A stretch of 64,000 nucleotides of DNA from Rubrivivax sp. A210 (GTDB taxonomy: Bacteria; Pseudomonadota; Gammaproteobacteria; Burkholderiales; Burkholderiaceae_C), in NCBI RefSeq assembly GCF_904426505.1, contig NZ_CAJGBN010000045.1:1-64000 (forward strand), read 5' to 3'. Each line of letters begins with the position of its first letter. Position 1 is the stretch's first letter. The translations under genes and the position numbers were made by a program. This document shows, piece by piece, positions 1 to 8,036 of this stretch. The notes beneath the pieces are model-generated. The model had not been told where the DNA came from and made no database searches. It saw nothing but the letters and a program-made list of their open reading frames with translations.

Positions 1-315
1 AAAGGGGCCGTGGCGAGGCGCAATTCGCGTCGCACACGCGCTGCAGCGTCGAAATCGGCCTCCTGGAAGGCTGTTCCTCAACCATCACTACTGGATGGCG
101 AAATTCGGAGCCTTGTTCAGCGTTGCCTTAAGGGCTTTCGGAAGTTGGCAATCAGCGGCCAGTGCGCGAAACCATGAGGCCACGGCAATGCACGCTTTCT
201 GCAGGGAGTGAGCTCATTCGGGCGTGTAGGAGTGAGGGCGCTCTCGATAACCCTGATCCCTGGATTACTATAGATAGGCCTCTGTGCAGAGGCAAGCCAA
301 AAGCAAGGGAGTCAA
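1..315. other. 5' edge region without a supported gene
   Basis: No frame here gives a product I recognise. Short open stretches running in from the window edge (for example plus frame 1, which stops at 175-177) have no start and no family resemblance. The last 70 bases are richer in A/T than the rest of the window and presumably hold the promoter of the lipoprotein gene that follows. A good ribosome binding site, AGGGAG, lies just before its ATG. Confidence 0.4.
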
Positions 316-921
316 ATGCTCGAATTCGTACGCGGTACGCATTTCAATGGCCGCCGCAATGGCCTGGCTGTCGCCACAATCCTGATATCGGCCCTGTTCG
401 CGGGTTGCACCACCGTCATGCCGCCGCCCATGGCCGGCGGCCAGAGCGCGAAGGCCTTGCGCGCGGCCCAGCTCGCGCCGGCCCAGGTGGGCAATTTCAA
501 GCTCGCGCCCGGCAAGCCTGCGGCGATGGACACCGAAATCGGCGGTGGCCTGCGCGGTGGCAACATCGCCGCGCCGAGTGGAAGTTTCTCGCGCCACCTC
601 AAGGAGACCTTGAGGGCCGAGCTGCAGTCGGCTGGCCTGCTCGACCCGCAATCGAAGCTCCTCATCGAGGGCCAGTTGACCGACAGCCAGGTCGACGCCG
701 CGATTGGCACGGGTACCGCCAGGTTGGCGGCGCGCTTCCAGGTTACGAGCGAGGGGAAGGTCTTGTTCGACAAGGAAGTGGCAGCGGAGGACTCCTGGGA
801 CTCCTCCTTCGTCGGTGCAATCGCGATTCCGCGCGCCATCGAACACTACGGCGGCATCTACCGCTTGCTGGTCGACAAGCTGCTGGGCGACGCCGACTTC
901 GTGAAGGCGCTGAAGCGCTGA
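316..921 (+). CDS. Hypothetical outer-membrane lipoprotein
   Basis: This is a 201-residue protein with a hydrophobic N-terminal segment (about residues 18-30) ending in a lipobox, LFAGC. It should be processed by signal peptidase II and lipidated on that cysteine. The body is a single small globular domain (about residues 55-201) with alternating strands and helices. In general shape it resembles the DUF4410-type lipoproteins, but I cannot assign it to a family with certainty. The ATG is preceded by AGGGAG at good spacing. The next gene is unrelated and 93 bases away, so it is probably transcribed alone. Its function is unknown. Confidence 0.7.
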   Translation: MLEFVRGTHFNGRRNGLAVATILISALFAGCTTVMPPPMAGGQSAKALRAAQLAPAQVGNFKLAPGKPAAMDTEIGGGLRGGNIAAPSGSFSRHLKETLRAELQSAGLLDPQSKLLIEGQLTDSQVDAAIGTGTARLAARFQVTSEGKVLFDKEVAAEDSWDSSFVGAIAIPRAIEHYGGIYRLLVDKLLGDADFVKALKR

Positions 922-1014
922 TTTCCGGGTCGCCCGGCCGCGCGGGCTGCGCGACCTAGAATCCGCCGGCCCTGGAGCCCCAGGGCCGTTCTCCACACTC
1001 ACCCCCAGGATCAC

Positions 1015-1464
1015 ATGGCAACTACGAAGAAGGTCGCGGCCAAGGCGCCGGCCAAGAAGGCGGCTGGCAAGACGGCTGTGAAGGCGGCCGTGAAGGCGGT
1101 CAAGGCCGCTGTGCCGGTCAAGGCCGCGGCCAAGGTTCCGGCCGCGCTGAAGCCGGTCAAGGAGGCCTTCAACAAGACGGGCCTGATCGCCCACCTGGCC
1201 GCCACGGCCGCGGTCGAGCCCAAGGCGGTCAAGGCCGTCGTTGCCGCGCTCGAAGCCACCATCCTGGCCTCGGTACACAAGAAGGGCCTCGGCGCCTTCA
1301 CGCTGCCGGGCCTGTTGAAGGTCAACGTCCTCAACGTGCCGGCCAAGAAGAAGCGTACCGGCATCGATCCCTTCACCAAGCAGGAACGCGTCTTCGCCGC
1401 CAAGCCCGCCACCGTGAAGATCAAGACCCGCGCGCTCAAGAAGCTCAAGGACGCGGCGCTCTGA
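1015..1464 (+). CDS. HU-family DNA-binding protein with Lys/Ala-rich N-terminal tail
   Basis: The C-terminal ~95 residues have the fold pattern of the HU/IHF family: an N-terminal helix pair (FNKTGLIAHLA), then GLGAFTLPGLLKVNV and the DNA-contacting arm region. The first ~50 residues are almost only Lys, Ala, Val and Pro in KKA/VKA repeats, like the tail of histone H1 or AlgP. HU itself is about 90 residues, so at 149 this is an extended nucleoid protein. The tail probably binds DNA nonspecifically and the HU part bends it. It appears to be a single-gene unit, 93 bases after the lipoprotein gene. Whether it acts in compaction or in specific regulation cannot be told from the sequence. Confidence 0.85.
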   Translation: MATTKKVAAKAPAKKAAGKTAVKAAVKAVKAAVPVKAAAKVPAALKPVKEAFNKTGLIAHLAATAAVEPKAVKAVVAALEATILASVHKKGLGAFTLPGLLKVNVLNVPAKKKRTGIDPFTKQERVFAAKPATVKIKTRALKKLKDAAL

Positions 1465-1490
1465 TCTGAGGCCGGCCCACGGTCGCCGGC

Positions 1491-1715
1491 GTGGCCGCTC
1501 TGCAGCCCGCCGGCCCGCGCAAGGCCCTGCCCGAGGTCAGCGCGCGCTGCACCGGCTGTGGCCGCTGCGTTGCGGTCTGCCCGCCGCGCGTGCTGTGGCT
1601 GGACCTCAAGGGCTGGAAGAAGACCGCCGTGCTCCACGACGCTGCCCACTGCACCGGCTGTGCGCAGTGCGTGCCGGCCTGCCCCTTCGACGCGATCACG
1701 ATGAAGCGCGCTTGA
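1491..1715 (+). CDS. 2[4Fe-4S] ferredoxin-like protein
   Basis: This 74-residue protein has two complete CxxCxxCxxxC clusters: Cys20, 23, 26, 30 and Cys54, 57, 60, 64, the last of each followed by Pro. This is the classic bacterial 2[4Fe-4S] ferredoxin arrangement for one-electron transfer in the cytoplasm. The start is a GTG at 1491, 27 bases after the HU gene stop. No enzyme partner lies next to it, so the electron donor and acceptor are unknown. It could be co-transcribed with the HU gene. Confidence 0.85.
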   Translation: MAALQPAGPRKALPEVSARCTGCGRCVAVCPPRVLWLDLKGWKKTAVLHDAAHCTGCAQCVPACPFDAITMKRA

Positions 1716-1761
1716 GGCGGGCCGCGCCGCCGCCCCTTGCCTTAGACTCCGCGGCTTTTTC

Positions 1762-2481
1762 GTGCGGAATCCGGTGATCGCAATGGGGCCAGGGGTGCGG
1801 GCTGCGGGCTTCAACAGTTCGGCCCTCGTGCGCCTGCTGGCGGCACTGGCGGCGCCCGAACTCGCGGGCGAAGCGAAGGGCGAGCCGTCGCTTGCCGAGA
1901 GCCTGGGCCGCTGGCTGGACTGGACCGGCGCCATCTCGCTGTCGGCCGCACTCAGCGTTGGTGCGGTGGCCGAGGCACCTGGCGCCACGGCCGCCGCAAA
2001 GGCCGCAGCAGCGGAATGCCTCCGGGCGCGGGCGCAGTTGGCCAAAGCCATTGCGGCCGAGCCGGTATTCGCGTCTGAGCCGGTGGCCGGCGCGGCCGAT
2101 TTCCTGCCCTACCGCCACGCTGTGATGGCGCAGCAGCGGGCGATGGAAACGCGCATCGCCGCGCTGCGCAGCCAGGTTCGCCGTGCCCTGGCCGGCCGCG
2201 GTGGCGCGCTGGCGCAGCTGGCGGCGCTGGACGGGGCGATGGACGAGGCCCTGGCTGCGCGCGAGCGCGCCCTGCTGGCCGGCGTGCCGGCGCTGCTGGA
2301 GAAGCGCTTTGCGCGCCTGCAGCGCGAGACGGACGATCCCGCGGGCACGGCCTGGCGGGCGGCCATCGGCCAGGAACTGAAGTCCGTGCTGCTGGCCGAG
2401 CTGGAGCTGCGCCTGCAGCCGGTGCTGGGCTTGCTGGAAGCCTTGGAACAAGAGGATATGAAGCAGCCCGCAAGGGCTTGA
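1762..2481 (+). CDS. DUF3348 family protein, first gene of a motor-like operon
   Basis: This is a 239-residue cytoplasmic protein, mainly alpha-helical and Ala/Arg/Glu-rich, with no signal peptide or membrane segment. Its N-terminal part (NSSALVRLLAALAAPEL and a GRWLDWTGAISLSAAL segment) matches what I know of DUF3348, a family found next to DUF802 genes in Burkholderiales. Residues 100-235 look like long amphipathic helices. It lies 10 bases upstream of the DUF802 gene and should be translated from the same mRNA. Its role is unknown. By context it is an accessory or regulatory subunit of the membrane complex encoded next. Confidence 0.75.
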   Translation: MRNPVIAMGPGVRAAGFNSSALVRLLAALAAPELAGEAKGEPSLAESLGRWLDWTGAISLSAALSVGAVAEAPGATAAAKAAAAECLRARAQLAKAIAAEPVFASEPVAGAADFLPYRHAVMAQQRAMETRIAALRSQVRRALAGRGGALAQLAALDGAMDEALAARERALLAGVPALLEKRFARLQRETDDPAGTAWRAAIGQELKSVLLAELELRLQPVLGLLEALEQEDMKQPARA

Positions 2482-2491
2482 TGACGTCGCC

Positions 2492-4312
2492 ATGAAAGCA
2501 AACCTTCCCCGACTGCTCTCGTGGGCTGCCTTCGCCGCCGGCCTGGCCGCCGTGGCCTGGGTGGGTGCGGGCTATCTCGACGGCCACCCGCTGGCCCTTT
2601 TGATGACGGCGCTGATCGCCGCCTTCTACCTTGCTGGCGCCGTCGAGCTGCACCGCTACCAGCGCGCCACCGCCACGCTGGCCGCGGCCCTGGCGGCCAT
2701 TCCCGGTGACCTGCAGCGGCTGGGTGACTGGCTGGCCTGCATCCACCCCACGCTGCAGAACCCGGTGCGCCTGCGCGTGGAAGGTGAGCGCGCTGCCCTG
2801 CCCGGCCCGGCGCTGACGCCTTATCTGGTGGGCCTGCTGGTGCTGCTGGGCATGCTGGGCACCTTCCTGGGCATGGTGGTCACGCTCAAGGGCACGGTGG
2901 CGGCGCTGGAAGGCAGCGCCGACGCCGGCGCCATTCGTGCCGCGCTGGCGGCGCCGGTGCGCGGCCTGGGTCTGGCCTTCGGCACCTCGGTGGCCGGGGT
3001 GGCCGCGTCGGCCATGCTGGGCCTGGTCTCGGCGCTGGTGCGGCGCGAACGGCAGCAGGCGGGGGCCGTGCTGGACAGCCGCATTGCGACCACGCTGCGC
3101 CGCTTTTCATCGGCCCACCAGCGCGAAGAGAGCTTCAAGACGCTGCAAGGCCAGGCCGGGCTGATGCCCGAGCTGGTGGACCGTCTGCAGGCCCTGATGG
3201 CGCAGATGGAGCGCCAGGGCCAGGTTGCGAATGAGCGCCTGCTGGCCAACCAGAAAGGCTTCCACCGCCACACCGAGGCCGTCTACGGCCGGCTGGCGGC
3301 TTCGGTCGAAGCTTCGCTGTCGGCCAGCCTGGCCGAGAGCGCGCGCCGCACCGGCGCGGCCGTGCAGCCGTTGGTCGAAGCCGCGCTGGCCGGCTTGGCG
3401 CGCGAGGCCGCCGCGGTGCAGGACCGCCTGCTCGCCGATGGCCGCGCCGCGCAGGAGGCCCAGGCCAGGGGCTTTGACGAGCGCGCCGCCGCGTTGCTGG
3501 CGGCGGTGGCACAGACCCAGGCCCAGGCCCAGGCCGATGCGGCGGCGCGCGAAGAGCAGCGGCTGGCGGCCTGGACGCGCTCGCTGGCTGACCTGGGCGC
3601 GGCCCTGCAGCGCGAATGGCAGCAGGCCGGTGAGCAAGGCCTGGCGCGCCAGCAGGCCATCTGCCAAGCGCTGGAAGTGAGCGCGCAACGGATTACCGAC
3701 CAGGCCGGCGCCCAGGCCCGCGCCACCGTGGCCGAGATCGAGCGCCTGGTGCAGGCCGCCGCCGAGGCGCCGCGCGCCGCCGCCGAGGTGATCGCCGCCC
3801 TGCGCGCGCAGCTCTCGGCCAGCCTGGTGCAGGACCAGGCCTTGCTGGAAGAGCGCGGTCGCGTGATGGCCTCGCTCGAAGGGTTGCTTGCGGCCGTCGA
3901 CCACGCGGCCACCGGCCAGCGCGCCGCGGTCGATGCGCTGCTGGCCAACTCGGCGGCGCTGCTGGAACGCCTGGGTGCGCGCTTCGGCGAGCAGGTCGAG
4001 GCCGGTTCGACACGCATCGTCGGCGTGGCCGCCCAGCTCACCGGCAGTGCCGCCGAGGTCGCCAGCCTGGGCGAGGCCTTCGGCCACGCGGTCCAACTGT
4101 TCAGCGCCTCCAACGACAAACTCACGGCCCACCTCGAGCGCATCGAGGTGGCGCTTGGAAAGTCGCTCTCGCGCAGCGACGAGCAGCTGGCCTATTACGT
4201 GGCGCAGGCGCGCGAGATCATCGATCTCAGCCTCACCTCGCAGAAGCAGATCGTCGAAGACCTGCAGCGCGTCGCCGGCCGCGCCGCCCTGGCCCCCGTC
4301 GAGCCCGCCTGA
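2492..4312 (+). CDS. DUF802 protein: MotA/TolQ/ExbB-like membrane subunit with long helical tail
   Basis: This 606-residue protein has four predicted membrane helices at about 8-28, 33-53, 109-131 and 157-183. Helices 3 and 4 carry the pattern of MotA/TolQ/ExbB proton-channel subunits: LLGMLGTFLGMV with Thr124, and GLAFGTSVAGVAASAMLG with Thr165, close to the conserved threonines of TolQ/ExbB. After residue 185 comes a ~420-residue Ala/Glu/Gln/Arg-rich region predicted to be almost wholly helical and coiled, projecting into the cytoplasm. ATG follows DUF3348 by 10 bases, and its stop overlaps the start of the OmpA-like gene (TGATG). The architecture resembles ZorA, but DUF802 is its own family and the function is not known to me. 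Confidence 0.85.
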   Translation: MKANLPRLLSWAAFAAGLAAVAWVGAGYLDGHPLALLMTALIAAFYLAGAVELHRYQRATATLAAALAAIPGDLQRLGDWLACIHPTLQNPVRLRVEGERAALPGPALTPYLVGLLVLLGMLGTFLGMVVTLKGTVAALEGSADAGAIRAALAAPVRGLGLAFGTSVAGVAASAMLGLVSALVRRERQQAGAVLDSRIATTLRRFSSAHQREESFKTLQGQAGLMPELVDRLQALMAQMERQGQVANERLLANQKGFHRHTEAVYGRLAASVEASLSASLAESARRTGAAVQPLVEAALAGLAREAAAVQDRLLADGRAAQEAQARGFDERAAALLAAVAQTQAQAQADAAAREEQRLAAWTRSLADLGAALQREWQQAGEQGLARQQAICQALEVSAQRITDQAGAQARATVAEIERLVQAAAEAPRAAAEVIAALRAQLSASLVQDQALLEERGRVMASLEGLLAAVDHAATGQRAAVDALLANSAALLERLGARFGEQVEAGSTRIVGVAAQLTGSAAEVASLGEAFGHAVQLFSASNDKLTAHLERIEVALGKSLSRSDEQLAYYVAQAREIIDLSLTSQKQIVEDLQRVAGRAALAPVEPA

Positions 4313-4956
4313 TGGACGAGCACGAGCACGCCATGGAACAGACGGCGCCGGTCTGGGCCGTCTTCGGCGACCTCATGGCCGGCCTGCTGGGCGCCTTCGT
4401 GCTGATGCTGGTGGCCGTGCTCGGCCTGCAGCTCGACCTGGCCACCCAGCTCGACACCGAGGTCAAGCGGCGCCAGGCCGAGGAACAGCGTCGCGTGGCG
4501 CTGGAGCAGGCGCTGGCCGGGCCGCTGGCCACGGGCCGGGTGACGCTGAACAACGGCCGCATCGGCATCAGCGGTAGCGTGCTGTTCGCGCAGAACTCCG
4601 ACCAGCTGCAGCCCGAGGGCCGCCAGCTGCTCAAGAGCCTGGCGGCGCCGCTGGCGGCCTATCTGCGCACGCGCGACGAACTGCTGATGGTGAGCGGCTT
4701 CACCGACGACCGCCAGCTGCGCGACCGCAACCGCGATTTCGCCGACAACTGGGAGTTGTCGGCCCAGCGCTCGCTGACGGTGATGCGGGCCCTGATCGCC
4801 GACGGCGTCCCCTCGTCCCTGGTCTTCGCCGCGGCCTTCGGGCCCGAGCAGCCAGTGGCCTCCAACGACGACGCCAGGGGCAGGGCGCTGAACCGCCGCG
4901 TCGAGATGGCGCCGGTGCCGCGCCCGGCCCGCGATGTCGACAAGCCCCGTGGCTGA
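4312..4956 (+). CDS. MotB/OmpA-like stator protein partnering the DUF802 subunit
   Basis: This 214-residue protein has a short cytoplasmic N-terminus, one membrane helix (about 14-37) and a periplasmic OmpA-type peptidoglycan-binding domain (about 85-205). The helix begins FGDLMAGLLGAF, placing Asp20 where MotB and ZorB have the ion-carrying aspartate. The OmpA domain shows SGFTDD, NWELSAQRS and GRALNRRVEM, the peptidoglycan-contact motifs of MotB-type proteins. The gene overlaps the DUF802 stop by one base and the DUF2894 start by 23 bases, so it is translationally coupled on both sides. The likely role is to anchor and gate the ion channel of the complex at the cell wall. Confidence 0.88.
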   Translation: MDEHEHAMEQTAPVWAVFGDLMAGLLGAFVLMLVAVLGLQLDLATQLDTEVKRRQAEEQRRVALEQALAGPLATGRVTLNNGRIGISGSVLFAQNSDQLQPEGRQLLKSLAAPLAAYLRTRDELLMVSGFTDDRQLRDRNRDFADNWELSAQRSLTVMRALIADGVPSSLVFAAAFGPEQPVASNDDARGRALNRRVEMAPVPRPARDVDKPRG

Positions 4957-5569
4957 AGTCGATGGGGACATGCGGCCGGGCGACGACGGGATCGCCGGCC
5001 TGATCGCGGCGCGGCGTGCCGACGGCGCCGCGCGCCGCGACCCGGTGCGCTTCCACTTCATCGAGGCCCTGGCGCGCCGCGCCGCGGCCCACGAGGGCGA
5101 GGCGCGGCGGGTCATCGACGCCAAGCTGCGCCAGGCGTTGCAGGCCCTGGGCGAGGCGCGGGCGCCTGAGCCGCCCGCGGCTGGACATCGGTGCCCCCCC
5201 AGCCCGCTGGCCGAACTGCTGCGCGATCACGCCGGCGCGGCGGCCCAGCCTGCGCCTGGCCCTGCTGCTTTCTCTGCCCCCGCCGCCCCGGTCGAGCTGA
5301 AGACGCTGCGCCTCTTCAGAAGCAGCTGGGCCCGGCTGGCTGTCGACCAGCGCCTGCACCAGGCCCGCGCCAAGGCGCCCGAGAACGCCGGCCCCCTGCA
5401 TTCGCAGGCCGTGGCACTGCGCGGCCTGGATGCGATGCGCGAGATTTCGCCGCAGTACCTGGGCCGCTTCGTGGCCCATCTCGATGCCCTGGCCTGGCTG
5501 GAGCGGGTCGGTGCCGGCAGCGTGGCGGTGCCGGCGACGCGCGGCGAAAAGCAGCCGCCACGCCGATAA
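4934..5569 (+). CDS. DUF2894 family protein, last gene of the motor-like operon
   Basis: This is a 211-residue soluble protein, Ala/Arg-rich and mostly helical. Its ATG lies 23 bases inside the preceding OmpA-like gene. The C-terminal half contains LFRSSWARLAVDQRLHQA and GRFVAHLDALAWLE, as I recall for DUF2894, a family described only from this gene neighbourhood. The middle (about residues 65-115) is Pro/Ala-rich and probably flexible. No catalytic motif is visible. Tight overlap with a membrane motor pair suggests a cytoplasmic partner of that complex. Its biochemical role is unknown. Confidence 0.75.
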   Translation: MSTSPVAEVDGDMRPGDDGIAGLIAARRADGAARRDPVRFHFIEALARRAAAHEGEARRVIDAKLRQALQALGEARAPEPPAAGHRCPPSPLAELLRDHAGAAAQPAPGPAAFSAPAAPVELKTLRLFRSSWARLAVDQRLHQARAKAPENAGPLHSQAVALRGLDAMREISPQYLGRFVAHLDALAWLERVGAGSVAVPATRGEKQPPRR

Positions 5570-5604
5570 TCGCGCCCCCATCCACCGCCCCAGGAGAGCC
5601 CGCC

Positions 5605-6291
5605 ATGCTGAAGTTCTACTACTCGCTCGCGCCCAACCCGATGAAGGTGGCCCTCTTCCTCGAAGAGGCCGGCCTGCCCTACGAGGCGATACCGGTGGAC
5701 ACGCGCAAGGGCGAGCAGCATGCGGCGCCCTTCCTGGCGCTGAACCCGAATGCCAAGGTGCCGGTGATCGTCGACGGCGAGGCCACGGTCTTCGACAGCA
5801 GCGCCATCCTGCTCTACCTGGCCGAGAAGACCGGCCAGTTCCTGCCCGAGAACACGCCCAAGGCGCGTGGCGAGCTGCTGTCGTGGCTGATGTTCACCGC
5901 CTCGGGCATCGGGCCCTTCACCGGCCAGTGCGTGCACTTCAGGCACTACGCGCCCGAGACCGTGCCCTATGCGCAGAACCGCTACGACTTCGAGGCCTGG
6001 CGCCATTGGCGGCTGCTGGATGCCCACCTGGCCACGCGCAGCCACATGCTGGGCGAGCGCTACACCCTGGTCGACATGGCGGTCTGGGGCTGGGCGCGGG
6101 CCCTGCCTTTTGCGCTGGGCGAGGCGGCCTGGGGCGAGCTGCCGCACCTGAAGCGTTTGTTCGACGCCATCAACGCGCGCCCGGCCGCCCAGCGCGTGGC
6201 CGCGCTGCGGGAGCGCCACGCCTTCAAGGCCGAGATGGACGACGAGGCGCGGCGCGCGATGTTCCCCCATCTCGATCACAGCAAGGGCTGA
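5605..6291 (+). CDS. Glutathione S-transferase family protein
   Basis: This is a 228-residue cytoplasmic protein with an N-terminal thioredoxin-fold domain (about 1-82) and a helical C-terminal domain. The N-terminus shows SLAPNPMKVALFLEEAGLPYE, the cis-Pro region KVPVIVD, and the glutathione-binding Ser pair in VFDSSAILLYL. Length and layout fit the bacterial GST families related to YfcG/YghU. ATG 5605 was chosen over upstream in-frame codons because AGGAGAG lies 8 bases before it and homology starts there. The substrate cannot be predicted. It stands alone between the motor-like operon and the hydroxyacyl-CoA dehydrogenase gene. Confidence 0.88.
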   Translation: MLKFYYSLAPNPMKVALFLEEAGLPYEAIPVDTRKGEQHAAPFLALNPNAKVPVIVDGEATVFDSSAILLYLAEKTGQFLPENTPKARGELLSWLMFTASGIGPFTGQCVHFRHYAPETVPYAQNRYDFEAWRHWRLLDAHLATRSHMLGERYTLVDMAVWGWARALPFALGEAAWGELPHLKRLFDAINARPAAQRVAALRERHAFKAEMDDEARRAMFPHLDHSKG

Positions 6292-6364
6292 GCCGGGCGC
6301 GCCGGAGAGGGGCCGCGGGCAGGGGCAAAATCAGCCCCTGATTCAACGAACGGTTCCCCTCCAC

Positions 6365-7216
6365 ATGGCAAACACCACACTCGGCGTCGTCGGCGCCGGC
6401 ACCATGGGCAACGGCATCGCGCAGGTCTGCGCCCTGGCCGGCCTGAACATCGCGATGATCGATGTCAACGAGGCCGCCGTGCAGCGCGGCCTGGCCACCA
6501 TCTCCAAGAGCCTGGACCGGCTGGTCTCGAAAGAGAAGATCAGCGCCGCCGACAAGGCCGCGGCCCTGGCCCGCATCAGCGGCGGCACTGACTACGAGGC
6601 GCTGCGCGGGCGCGATCTCATCATCGAGGCCGCGACCGAGAACCTCGAGTTGAAGCTGCGCATCCTGCGCCAGATCGACGGCCTGGCCGGCGAGAACACC
6701 GTGGTGGCTTCCAACACCTCGTCGATCTCCATCACCCAGCTGGCCGCGGTGATGAGCCGCCCGGCGCGCTTCATCGGCATGCACTTCTTCAACCCGGTGC
6801 CGATGATGGCGCTGGTGGAACTGATCCGCGGCCTGCAGACCTCGGACGAGACGCACGCCGCCGCGCTGGCCTTCGTGCAGGCCATCGGCAAGTCGCCCAT
6901 CACCGCGAAGAACAGCCCGGGCTTCGTCGTCAACCGCATCCTCTGCCCGATGATCAACGAGGCCATCTTCGCGCTGCAGGACGGCCTGGCCAGCGCCGAG
7001 GACATCGACACCGGCATGCGCCTGGGCTGCAACCAGCCCATAGGCCCGCTGGCCCTGGCCGACATGATCGGCCTGGACACCATGCTGGCCGTGATGCAGG
7101 TCTTCTACGAGGGTTTCAACGACACCAAGTACCGGCCCGCGCCCCTGCTCAAGGAGATGGTGGCCGCCGGCCGCCTGGGTCGCAAGAGCGGCCAGGGCTT
7201 CTACTCTTACGCCTGA
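6365..7216 (+). CDS. hbd: 3-hydroxybutyryl-CoA dehydrogenase
   Basis: This 283-residue NAD(P)-dependent enzyme oxidises (S)-3-hydroxybutyryl-CoA to acetoacetyl-CoA, or runs in reverse, in fatty-acid or polyhydroxyalkanoate metabolism. The Rossmann motif GAGTMGNGIAQ is at residues 8-20. The family signature around the catalytic His is GMHFFNPVPMMALVE, and the C-terminal domain has the usual NRILCPMINEA and GPLALADMIGLD. The length is normal for the short Hbd/PaaH family. There is no operon partner on the same strand. Its neighbour on the minus strand converges directly, with no gap between the two stop codons. Confidence 0.93.
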   Translation: MANTTLGVVGAGTMGNGIAQVCALAGLNIAMIDVNEAAVQRGLATISKSLDRLVSKEKISAADKAAALARISGGTDYEALRGRDLIIEAATENLELKLRILRQIDGLAGENTVVASNTSSISITQLAAVMSRPARFIGMHFFNPVPMMALVELIRGLQTSDETHAAALAFVQAIGKSPITAKNSPGFVVNRILCPMINEAIFALQDGLASAEDIDTGMRLGCNQPIGPLALADMIGLDTMLAVMQVFYEGFNDTKYRPAPLLKEMVAAGRLGRKSGQGFYSYA

Positions 7217-7918
7217 TCAGGCCACCGCGCCGCCCGCAAACAGGCGGGCGGCGAGTTCGGATTCGCGCTGCGAGACGGTGAGCAGGAAATCATCAGCGCC
7301 GCCCATGGCGCGGAAGGTCTCGAAGCCGGCGACGATGAACTCGTGCAGCGTGCCCAGGCCGGCCAGCTGGGCCGCACCACGCATCATGCGCAGGCTCTGG
7401 CGCAGCAGCGGCTTGCGCGTGAAGCCGTCGAGGGCGCGGCCCACGCCCAGCATCAGCGCGATCTGCTGCTGGCGCTCGGCCGGCTGGCCCACGGCGCGCC
7501 AGGCCGCGGCATAGGCCACGTGGTCGGGCGGGTTGGCCGTGAAGGCGCCTGAGGCCAGCGTGGCCTGGGCCATCAAGCTGTCCAGTTGTTCCGACAGTGC
7601 GTGCAGGCTGGCCACCGAGGCCACCGTGGCCACCACGTCGGCGCTGAACAAGCGCACCAGGGCCGGCACGATGCGTGCGAACTGGTCGTCGCGGCGCGTG
7701 AAATCGGCCGGTCCGTAGAGATCGTTGAGGAAGAAGCGCGCCGCCGCGGCATAGCGCGGGCTGGCCAGCAGGTCGGCATAGCTGCGCTCGAAGCGCGCGT
7801 GCTGGTAGGCCTTGATGGCGGCCACGCGCTCGCCCAGTGCCGGCTGCGCCGCGCGCCGTGTGCGTTCGGCCGTTACCTCGCACAGGCTTTGCAGGATGGC
7901 CGCGCCGCGAGGGTTCAT
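7217..7918 (-). CDS. Conserved hypothetical protein (FFLNDLYG family)
   Basis: This is a helical protein of about 233 residues with a strongly patterned segment, ASPRYAAAARFFLNDLYG followed by RRDDQFARIVPALVRLF, which I recognise as a widespread uncharacterised proteobacterial family. No catalytic motif, signal peptide or membrane helix is visible. ATG 7918 is preferred. An in-frame TTG at 7963 would add a Pro/Ala stretch without family resemblance. The gene ends base-to-base against hbd and is divergent from the oxidoreductase module at 8037. The function is unknown. Confidence 0.75.
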   Translation of the reverse strand: MNPRGAAILQSLCEVTAERTRRAAQPALGERVAAIKAYQHARFERSYADLLASPRYAAAARFFLNDLYGPADFTRRDDQFARIVPALVRLFSADVVATVASVASLHALSEQLDSLMAQATLASGAFTANPPDHVAYAAAWRAVGQPAERQQQIALMLGVGRALDGFTRKPLLRQSLRMMRGAAQLAGLGTLHEFIVAGFETFRAMGGADDFLLTVSQRESELAARLFAGGAVA

Positions 7919-8036
7919 CGCGGGTGCCGCGGCAGCCGGCGGCAGGGCGGGGAGGGAAAGCAAGGCAGGGGAGGCATGGTGCGGCTAGGTCTGCTTCCCT
8001 AAGGAAGCCGGCCCCAATGATGCAACACTGCCGGCC

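Noticed and set aside
162-959. 265-residue open frame at the left edge, plus strand
   Set aside because: It overlaps the lipoprotein gene in another frame, is rich in Arg/Gly/Pro as GC-rich shadow frames are, and has no ribosome binding site or family pattern.
1762-5569. A complete Zorya defence system
   Set aside because: The two membrane proteins resemble ZorA/ZorB in layout, but no ZorC, ZorD helicase or ZorE nuclease is nearby. The soluble partners are DUF3348 and DUF2894, so it cannot be called Zorya.
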